In this document: positions 55,122 to 61,671 of the stretch, piece after piece
Numbering within the stretch: the first letter of the stretch is position 1
Layout: every line of letters starts with the position of its first letter
Source: Flavobacterium piscisymbiosum
GTDB lineage: Bacteria; Bacteroidota; Bacteroidia; Flavobacteriales; Flavobacteriaceae
Direction of reading: 5' to 3'
NCBI RefSeq assembly: GCF_020905295.1
Contig: NZ_JAJJMM010000001.1
Location: 186,001-250,000, forward strand
Length of the DNA: 64,000 bases
Program-made: the position numbers and the translations under genes
The notes under the pieces: generated by a model
What the model was told of the DNA's origin: nothing
Database searches by the model: none
Seen by the model: only the letters and a program-made list of their open reading frames with translations

Positions 55122-55157
55122 AAAAAAATCATTCATCGAAAGTGGATGATTTTTTTA
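55122..55157 (+). terminator. Terminator between the two GIN-domain genes
   Basis: An AAAAAAATCATTCATC/GGATGATTTTTTT stem with T7 suggests the second GIN gene has its own promoter or relies on readthrough. Confidence 0.8.
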
Positions 55158-55184
55158 TATTTGTGAAAATCAAATCTAGAATTA

Positions 55185-56018
55185 ATGAAAAAAAATACAG
55201 CCTTACTCCTATTATTATTGGTTACAACATTAACTTTTGGTCAAAGAAGAGAAAAAATAAAAGGATCTAAAATCGTAACCACTTCGGTAAAAGAAGTAGG
55301 AGAATTTGATGGGATTGAAGCCGATGATAATTTAGAAGTTTACCTTGAAAGAGGAGAAAAAAATGAAATAAAAATTGAAGCCGACGATAATTTACACGAT
55401 ATTATCGGTATGGATTTAAGAGAAAAAGTACTTCGTTTATACACTTCTAAAGAAAGTACTATTTTTAAAAAGCTAATTGTTCGCGTTACCTATACAAGTT
55501 CATTAAAAACTGTAATAGCCAAAAATGATGCTATCGTTTATGCTATTCAGGAACTTCAGTTAGACGATATTACATTTAATACTTTTGATTATGCTAAGTT
55601 ATTCCTGAATGTAAATTCTAAAAAGTTTACCTTATTTGCTGATGATAAATCAAAAACCGAACTGAACTTAAAGTCTGAAGATGCAAATTTACAATTGAGT
55701 AAAAATTCCTCGATTAAAACATTGGTATCGGCTATAAAATTCAAATGTGACTTATATCAAAAATCGGTTGCCAATATTGAAGGAATTGCCGAAAAAGCTA
55801 CGATTCGTTTAGATAATAATTCCATCTTTACAGGAATCAAATTTACTTTGAAAGATGCCAATATTACTGCAGAAAATTATGCTACAGGAAGTGTTTTAAT
55901 AGAAACTACAGCCTCAATAGCGCTTGGAGATAAAGCGGAACTTTCTCTTTTAGGAAGTCCTGCTATTACGCTGACACGTTTTTCTGAAGAAGCTAAATTA
56001 TTGAAGAAGATAAAGTAG
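55185..56018 (+). CDS. Second GIN-domain (DUF2807) exported protein
   Basis: In this 277-residue protein the signal peptide ends at TFGQ (~residue 20). The mature protein is an extended GIN beta helix: VTTSVKEVGEFDGIEADDNLEVYLERGEKNEIKIEADDNL and many rungs up to the end. EADDNL occurs twice, as in duplicated rungs. It is similar in type but not in sequence detail to the preceding GIN protein, and uses a type-I signal rather than a lipobox. Confidence 0.82.
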   Translation: MKKNTALLLLLLVTTLTFGQRREKIKGSKIVTTSVKEVGEFDGIEADDNLEVYLERGEKNEIKIEADDNLHDIIGMDLREKVLRLYTSKESTIFKKLIVRVTYTSSLKTVIAKNDAIVYAIQELQLDDITFNTFDYAKLFLNVNSKKFTLFADDKSKTELNLKSEDANLQLSKNSSIKTLVSAIKFKCDLYQKSVANIEGIAEKATIRLDNNSIFTGIKFTLKDANITAENYATGSVLIETTASIALGDKAELSLLGSPAITLTRFSEEAKLLKKIK

Positions 56019-56076
56019 AAAGTCTCAGTTTTCAGTTTCAGTTTTCAGTCTGAAACTTCTTAAATATAAAACAAAC

Positions 56077-56116
56077 AAAAGTCCTATTCGCCGCGGCGAA
56101 TAGGACTTTTTATTTT
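56077..56116. terminator. Bidirectional terminator between the GIN gene and trxB
   Basis: AAAAGTCCTATTCGCC/GGCGAATAGGACTTTTT is a long, perfectly paired hairpin flanked by A and T tracts on each side. It is bracketed by CAGTTTTCAGTTTC copies at 56024-56055 and an inverted set at 56138-56170. Confidence 0.88.
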
Positions 56117-56168
56117 ATAGCTCTATTCCTATTTCAATAAACTGAAAACTGAAACTGGGACTGAAAAC

Positions 56169-57116
56169 TTATTCCTTAGACGCTAAATATCTCTCAGCAT
56201 CTAATGCAGCCATACATCCTGTACCTGCAGCAGTAATTGCCTGACGGTATACGTGATCTGCAGCATCACCTGCTACAAAAACACCTGGTATATTGGTATT
56301 AGATGTTCCCGGAGTATTGATGATATAACCTGTTTCGTCAAGAGTAAGGTAGTCTTTAAAAATATCTGTATTTGGTTTGTGACCAATAGCAACGAAAAAT
56401 CCTGTAGCAGAAATTTCAACAACTTCAGCGGTAGTTTTATTCAACGCTTTAATGCCGTGTACAACATTTCCATCTCCCAATACTTCAACAGTATCATGGT
56501 TTAATAAAATTTCTATATTTTCGGTTTTGCGAACGCGTTCTTCCATGATTTTAGAAGCTCTGAATTTTTCGCTTCTTACCAACATCGTTACTTTTTTACA
56601 AAGTTTAGACAAGTAATGTGCTTCTTCACAAGCAGAATCTCCTGCTCCAACAATTACAACTTCCTGATTACGGTAGAAAAAACCATCACAAACGGCACAA
56701 GCAGAAACTCCACCACCCATTTGTAAATAATGTTGTTCTGATGGTAATCCTAAATATTTAGCCGATGCTCCAGTAGAAATAATAACTGTTTCACAGTGCA
56801 ATTCGATAGAATCGTTAATCCATACTTTATGAATATCTCCTGAAAAATCAACTTTTGTAGCCCAACCATCACGGATATCAGATCCGAAACGTTTTGCTTG
56901 CTCTTGTAATTGAACCATCATTTCTGGTCCTGTAACACCATCAACATAACCCGGGAAATTTTCTACTTCGTTAGTCGTAGTCAACTGACCACCAGGCTGC
57001 ATTCCTTGATATAAAACTGGATTCATATTTGCTCTGGCAGCATAAATAGCAGCAGTATAACCTGCAGGACCAGAACCTATGATTAGGCATTTAATTTTTT
57101 CGATTGTATCTGACAT
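56169..57116 (-). CDS. trxB: Thioredoxin-disulfide reductase
   Basis: The 315-residue flavoenzyme transfers electrons from NADPH to thioredoxin. The FAD-binding GSGPAGYTAAIYAARA is near residue 13, the redox-active Cys pair is CAVC near 136-139, the NADPH site is GAGDSACEEAHYLS near 155, and the C-terminal FAD contact is FVAGDAADHVYRQAITAAGTGCMAALDAE. The length and layout are standard. A TACTTTTG -7 element lies 29-36 bases upstream on the minus strand. Confidence 0.95.
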   Translation of the reverse strand: MSDTIEKIKCLIIGSGPAGYTAAIYAARANMNPVLYQGMQPGGQLTTTNEVENFPGYVDGVTGPEMMVQLQEQAKRFGSDIRDGWATKVDFSGDIHKVWINDSIELHCETVIISTGASAKYLGLPSEQHYLQMGGGVSACAVCDGFFYRNQEVVIVGAGDSACEEAHYLSKLCKKVTMLVRSEKFRASKIMEERVRKTENIEILLNHDTVEVLGDGNVVHGIKALNKTTAEVVEISATGFFVAIGHKPNTDIFKDYLTLDETGYIINTPGTSNTNIPGVFVAGDAADHVYRQAITAAGTGCMAALDAERYLASKE

Positions 57117-57144
57117 AATATGATTCTATTAATAATTGATGGTG

Positions 57145-57152
57145 CAAAAGTA
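57145..57152 (-). promoter_or_regulatory. -7 element of trxB (TACTTTTG)
   Basis: It matches TAnnTTTG on the minus strand. No exact TTG lies 19 bases upstream. Confidence 0.5.
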
Positions 57153-57311
57153 AGTTTTTATTGTTGGAATAAAGAACTCAATTAATCAGTTTTTGCTATT
57201 CTGAAATAGAGAATAGTGAATATGGTAGAAATAAAAATTCTTCGTGACATATCAATTCTAAATATTATAGATAAACACTGAAAAAAAATTATGTTTCGTA
57301 ATTATTTCTTT

Positions 57312-58125
57312 ACCGCAGAGATCGCAAAGGTTTCCCACAGAGTTCGCTAAGATTGGAGTTGTGTTAGACAATCTAAGTCCGCAAAGCTTTGTGTCCTTTG
57401 TGTTTTTACTTGATTAAGAATCTTAAAAAACTTAGTGCTCTCTGTGGTAATTTTTTTTCTCTCTAACTATTTTTTACCGCAGAGATCGCAAAGGTTTTCC
57501 GCAGAGTTTACGGAGATTGAAGTTGTATTACACAATCTAAGTCCGCGAAGCTTTGTGTCCTTTGTGTTTTTACTTGATTAAGAATGTATAAAAAACTTAG
57601 TGTTCTCTGTGGTAATTTTTTTACGTCCTAATTATTTTTTACCGCAGAGATCGCAAAGGTTTTCCGCAGAGTTTAAGGAGATTGGAATTGTGTTACACAA
57701 TCTAAGTCCGCAAAACTTTGTGTCCTTTGTGTTTTTACTTGATTAAGAATGTTAAAAAACTTAGTGCTCTCTGTGGTAATTTTTTTGCTCTCTAACTATT
57801 TTTTACCGCAGAGATCACAAAGGTTTTCCGCAGAGTTTACGGAGATTGGAATTGTGTTACACAATCTAAGTCCGCAAAGCTTTGTGTCCCGAGGCTTCGG
57901 GATGTGTTTTTACTGAATTTACATTGCTTAAAAGATTTAGTGTTCTCTGTGGTATTTTTTTTGCTCTCTAATTATTTTTTACCGCAGAGATCGCAAAGGT
58001 TTTCCGCAGAGTTTACGGAGATTGAAGTGGTATTACACAATCTAAGTCCGCGAAGCTTTGTGCCCTTTGTATTTTTACTTGATTAAGAATGTTAAAAAAC
58101 TTAGTGTTCTCTGTGGTAAATTTTT
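57312..58125. repeat. Five tandem copies of a ~165 bp palindromic repeat
   Basis: Copies start (ACCGCAGAGATCGCAAAGG) at 57312, 57476, 57641, 57805 and 57981, giving periods of 164, 165, 164 and 176. Each unit runs from ACCGCAGAG to CTCTGTGGT, which pair with each other, with internal TCTAAGTCCGC and CTTTGTGTCCTTTGTG segments. Copy 4 is longer and carries an extra CCCGAGGCTTCGGG palindrome near 57888-57901. The ends of copy 1 are the most diverged. No gene is credible inside. Confidence 0.85.
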
Positions 58126-58175
58126 TCTCTCTCTTCAAAAGTTTTGAGATTAATTTTAAGATTTCAGTTTCATGC

Positions 58176-58212
58176 AAAAAAAAAGTCTTTTCAAAAAATG
58201 AAAAGACTTTTG
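58176..58212 (-). terminator. Terminator copy of the tRNA-Pro remnant
   Basis: On the minus strand an AAAGTCTTTTCA/TGAAAAGACTTT stem is followed by nine T residues. It duplicates the terminator at 58323-58359. Confidence 0.8.
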
Positions 58213-58272
58213 TCGGGGTGGCAGGATTCTAACCTGCGGCCTTCCCGATTTCCAATCGGGACGCGATAACCG
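58213..58272 (-). pseudogene. Degenerate tRNA-Pro copy (5' half lost, altered anticodon arm)
   Basis: Minus strand. The T arm and 3' acceptor (GCAGG, CCTGC, CACCCCGA) and variable region match the intact tRNA-Pro at 58361-58435. The 5' acceptor and D stem are missing, T-loop TTCGAAT is changed to TTAGAAT, and the anticodon arm is replaced by CCCGA-TTGGAAA-TCGGG, whose centre would read GGA (Ser). It cannot fold as a functional tRNA. Together with the downstream terminator it duplicates ~100 bases of the neighbouring tRNA locus. Confidence 0.75.
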
Positions 58273-58322
58273 TTATGATTTTAACTTTTACTTTCTAATG
58301 AGATTGCAATTTCAATTCAATG

Positions 58323-58359
58323 CAAAAAAAAAGTCTTTTCAAAAAATGAAAAGACTTTT
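58323..58359 (-). terminator. Terminator of tRNA-Pro
   Basis: On the minus strand an AAAGTCTTTTCA/TGAAAAGACTTT hairpin with a T9 tail lies one base past the tRNA discriminator. Confidence 0.85.
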
Positions 58360-58360
58360 G

Positions 58361-58435
58361 TCGGGGTGGCAGGATTCGAACCTGCGGCCTCCTGCTCCCA
58401 AAGCAGGCGCGATAACCGGGCTACGCTACACCCCG
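58361..58435 (-). tRNA. tRNA-Pro(UGG)
   Basis: Read on the minus strand, CGGGGTG pairs with CACCCCG, followed by TAGCGTAGCCCGGTTATCGC, anticodon arm CCTGC-TTTGGGA-GCAGG with anticodon TGG, variable AGGCC, T arm GCAGG-TTCGAAT-CCTGC and discriminator A. All arms pair perfectly. CCA is not encoded. Confidence 0.95.
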
Positions 58436-58445
58436 TAAGCGGGTG

Positions 58446-58475
58446 CAAATATATAACTATTTTTTGCTTATCCAA
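58446..58475 (-). promoter_or_regulatory. Consensus promoter of tRNA-Pro
   Basis: On the minus strand TTG (58475-58473), exactly 19 bases, then TATATTTG (58453-58446), 11 bases before the tRNA. An exact match to the Bacteroidota promoter. Confidence 0.85.
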
Positions 58476-58659
58476 AACAATTTTAGAAATAAGAAAAAAA
58501 ATATTTTCCAACAAATTATAATTAGAAACAAATGAGCCAATTAAAGTCAATTATTCATTTAAAAAAAAATACAAATATGTCTTTTAATATTATAAATATG
58601 GCCTTTACAATAAACTTAATCATACAGATTAATCTTTTTTTGCAAAAAAATTCAAGAAA

Positions 58660-59064
58660 ATGAAAAGAATACTATTATATATTGTTTTCGCTATCTCAAT
58701 GACAGCTATTGCGCAAGAGAGTCCTATATCAAGAGATGAAAACACGAAGATTGAGAATTTAAAACTGTATAAAGAAAAAGCGCATGCTTCTTATTATCAT
58801 GATAAATTTACCGGAAGAAAAACAGCAAGTGGTAAAAGATTCGACAACAATAAACTTACTGCTGCGCATAAAAAACTTCCTTTTGGTACAAAACTAAAAA
58901 TCACAAACGTATTAAATAAAAAATCCACCATCGTAGAAGTTACCGATAGAGGACCTTTTGTAAAAGGTCGAGAAATTGATCTCTCTAAAAAAGCTTTTAT
59001 GGATATTGCTTCAAACAAAAATAGTGGTGCAATGAATGTAAAAATTGAGATTTTGGTAAATTAA
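58660..59064 (+). CDS. RlpA-like double-psi beta-barrel protein
   Basis: In this 134-residue protein the signal peptide ends at IAQ (~residue 19). The RlpA barrel is ASYYHDKFTGRKTASGKRFDNNKLTAAHKKLPFGTKLKITN, then VEVTDRGPFVKGREIDLSKKAF, with the acidic residue of TDRGPF in the place of the lytic Asp. The SPOR domain of Escherichia RlpA is missing, so this is the minimal form. It is probably a septal or general peptidoglycan glycosidase, periplasmic or secreted. A terminator follows. Confidence 0.88.
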   Translation: MKRILLYIVFAISMTAIAQESPISRDENTKIENLKLYKEKAHASYYHDKFTGRKTASGKRFDNNKLTAAHKKLPFGTKLKITNVLNKKSTIVEVTDRGPFVKGREIDLSKKAFMDIASNKNSGAMNVKIEILVN

Positions 59065-59110
59065 ATCCTGCTTCTTAAATATTGAAATATTATGCACTAT
59101 TTTAGATAAT

Positions 59111-59150
59111 AAAAAACTCCGAAGATCAATTCGTCTTCAGAGTTTTTTTT
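59111..59150. terminator. Terminator between the RlpA-like gene and the beta-helix gene
   Basis: An AAAAAACTCCGAAGA/TCTTCAGAGTTTTTT stem serves the convergent genes on both sides. Confidence 0.83.
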
Positions 59151-59189
59151 ATTTGAAAGATTTTCCAGTTTAATAGTAACGCTTCTTTT

Positions 59190-61358
59190 TTACTTTTCCA
59201 TAACAATATAGGCAGGATAGGATTCACGATTTGGCAAATCAAATTCTTCGTCGTACGGCTGAGTACCTTCTCCATTGTTATATAATGCGACACGTTTTAC
59301 ACCTGTTGCTGTACTACCGCCAATACTATTAATCACATTTTGAATATTACCCGGCCCCGCAAAACGTGTAATACACAACTTTTCTAGTTTCACATTTGGG
59401 CTATTTGGAGCTTCAAAACCATTTTTCTTATTCACTTTGCCATCCGTTCCTGTAAAAACTGCATAAGATCCCATGCCTATACTTTGATGTTCTTTTACAG
59501 TATTTGCGACTTTGAATGCTGCATAACCATCTACTTTACCTCCCTGACTGCTCCAGCTTGCCTGATTTGGGGCATCGTATGGAGGTTCGTTTTGAAAGAA
59601 ATAAGTTCTGCCGCGTTCTCCTAACCATAATACTTCATATTCTTGAAAGTGTTCGACAAATAAAGCATAAAGTATAACATCATCTCCTGTAACAATAAGT
59701 CCGTTTTTACATCTGTCTCTTAGCCAACGTAAATCTCCGCCTTTTTGCGAACCATGGTCTGCACGCCACAACCAGAAATGATCCCCTACCACATTGTTGC
59801 TGTTGATTTCCATAGAAGCATGTATCTGAATATTTTTTGACTGAACCCCGCCTACTCTACAAGTGATATCTGAAAGTAAAATAGGATCTGCAGAATGGTC
59901 TGTATTTGCTCCTTCATTACCAATTCTAACCTGATACGTTGTGCTATTAAATGAATCCATAAGAAGACCTGCAATGATAATCCCGTCTTTGTCATCAGCA
60001 TAAATACATCCCCACGTATTTTTCTCAGTAGGCTCTAATGTTACTGACGCTATACCAGCGCCTAAAAGTACGGCATCTTTTCTATTGACTTGAATAGGAG
60101 CATTTAATGCGTAATGCCCTGGGGTAAAAAATATATTTTTACCTGATTTTAGTGCATTATTAATTTCAACATCAGTGTCGCCTTCTTTGGCAACATACCA
60201 GTCGGTAAGCAAATCCTGAATTTTTCCTTTCCCCATATCTGTTGATGACCAGGAAACTCCCACTCTGTCCTTTTGCCATGCCGGAACAAATACTTTATAC
60301 TCGCCATCATTATCGATAAAAAGAAAAGGTTTTTCTCTTATAATAGGTGTACTAGGAACTGGCGAATTGGCATCATCTGCTTTTGGAGGATTGACGCAAC
60401 CTTGCCAAACCATATTGTACGAACCTCCCATTGCCTCAGAACCTGAAGGAAAAACAGCATTTCTGGTGTACCATTGTTGTTGCCCGCCCCAGTTTGGTCT
60501 GGACGATGTATAATGTGTGTCGGCAATAAAACCACCGCTTCCCCAAAAGTTAGTGTCTCCAATATCTGAAATATATTTCGAAGTACTTTCAATCAGCATT
60601 CTTCTTGCACTGGTGGACTGAGAAACGGTCCATCCAAAATCCCGCATTACTGCTACATTTTCTACAGAACGCCAAAATGTACACGTAGCATTTGCTCCAC
60701 CAGAAAGATGAGGCCTTGTGAATATCGAACCTAATTTAACAGCCGACGGCACTTTGCCCAACCCTCCTATATGAGAATAAAATCCTAATTCGATTGAATT
60801 TGCTGCTGCAGAAGATGCAGAACCTGACCCGCCCGAATCGTAAGTTTGACCCTCAATATTTGCTTTAAAATAATACGCCTGACGTTTTGTAGTCCATTCG
60901 CCATTTGATCCGCCAAGACCAATAGCACCAAACTGCGAATTAATTTCATTTCTCGCAGTTTCTGCTTTTTCATATTTTCGATCGTAGAAATACATATTAC
61001 TACCAAAGATTTCGTTCTCTAACGAAATTATTATCGTTAGAGCATTACGGCTAATTTTATAATAGTTCTCGTATTTATCTTTATTTGGCTTATTATCTGT
61101 AAATATCAATTTCGTAGTCGAACCAACAGAAACAAAATCTGATGCCAAACGACTTCCTCCCCTTGTAATTACATAATTTCCCGAAGAGCCAAATGCCGGC
61201 CATGATAACATTATACTGTGTTTTTTCTTGTTGTAAACAATTTTGCCTTCTATCCTATTTTCCTGTTTTTTTTTATCGGATGAATTTAGTGTTACAAAAC
61301 TGCATAGCATCAGCATGACTGTAAATGCAGTAAATACTGAGATTAATTTTTTAATCAT
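59190..61358 (-). CDS. Secreted parallel-beta-helix protein (GH55/GH87-like), function unknown
   Basis: In this 722-residue protein the signal peptide spans residues 1-~25. The first ~130 residues look like an Ig/fibronectin-like module (HSIMLSWPAFGSSGNYVITRGGSR), and from ~385 a right-handed beta helix begins (VEINNALKSGKNIFFTPGHYALNAPIQVNRKDAVLLGAGIASVTLEPT). The segment HASMEINSNNVVGDHFWLWRADHGS and EYEVLWLGERGRTYFFQNEPPYDAPNQ match proteins often labelled 'adenylyl cyclase' in databases, a label that does not fit this fold. The shape suggests a beta-glucan or alpha-glucan hydrolase, but catalytic acids cannot be placed with confidence. No SusCD lies next to it. Confidence 0.6.
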   Translation of the reverse strand: MIKKLISVFTAFTVMLMLCSFVTLNSSDKKKQENRIEGKIVYNKKKHSIMLSWPAFGSSGNYVITRGGSRLASDFVSVGSTTKLIFTDNKPNKDKYENYYKISRNALTIIISLENEIFGSNMYFYDRKYEKAETARNEINSQFGAIGLGGSNGEWTTKRQAYYFKANIEGQTYDSGGSGSASSAAANSIELGFYSHIGGLGKVPSAVKLGSIFTRPHLSGGANATCTFWRSVENVAVMRDFGWTVSQSTSARRMLIESTSKYISDIGDTNFWGSGGFIADTHYTSSRPNWGGQQQWYTRNAVFPSGSEAMGGSYNMVWQGCVNPPKADDANSPVPSTPIIREKPFLFIDNDGEYKVFVPAWQKDRVGVSWSSTDMGKGKIQDLLTDWYVAKEGDTDVEINNALKSGKNIFFTPGHYALNAPIQVNRKDAVLLGAGIASVTLEPTEKNTWGCIYADDKDGIIIAGLLMDSFNSTTYQVRIGNEGANTDHSADPILLSDITCRVGGVQSKNIQIHASMEINSNNVVGDHFWLWRADHGSQKGGDLRWLRDRCKNGLIVTGDDVILYALFVEHFQEYEVLWLGERGRTYFFQNEPPYDAPNQASWSSQGGKVDGYAAFKVANTVKEHQSIGMGSYAVFTGTDGKVNKKNGFEAPNSPNVKLEKLCITRFAGPGNIQNVINSIGGSTATGVKRVALYNNGEGTQPYDEEFDLPNRESYPAYIVMEK

Positions 61359-61671
61359 AAATAATCTTTTTGGGTTTAATATAGTTTTTAAGGATTCGAA
61401 AAATAGTCATAATCTTTAATCTATATGTCCGTATTTGCTCCCAATTTTCTCATCAAAAACTATACAAAGGCTTAATTTTCCTTTAATAGCAATGCTAAAA
61501 GTAAAAGACTGAGTAAATAACAGAGTTGCAATTACAAATAGAGAGTTTTAGATCAAGTGAATTCTATAGAAAAAAACAAATACTTCATTTAACACGAAAA
61601 GAACTAAAAAAATCCCCTTCGTATTAAAATGTTATTATATTTACCAATCATAACATTATACTTAGTTCTTT
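61359..61671. other. Divergent intergenic region with no recognised element
   Basis: This 313-base, AT-rich region lies between the beta-helix gene and the DUF2339 gene. I found no exact TTG-N19-TAnnTTTG promoter, hairpin or gene in it. Confidence 0.5.

Noticed and set aside
57312..58125. CRISPR array
   Set aside because: Units are ~165 bases and contiguous, with no variable spacers and no cas genes.
58213..58272. A functional tRNA-Ser(GGA)
   Set aside because: The 5' acceptor and D stem are missing, there is no long variable arm and the T loop is mutated; it is a tRNA-Pro remnant.
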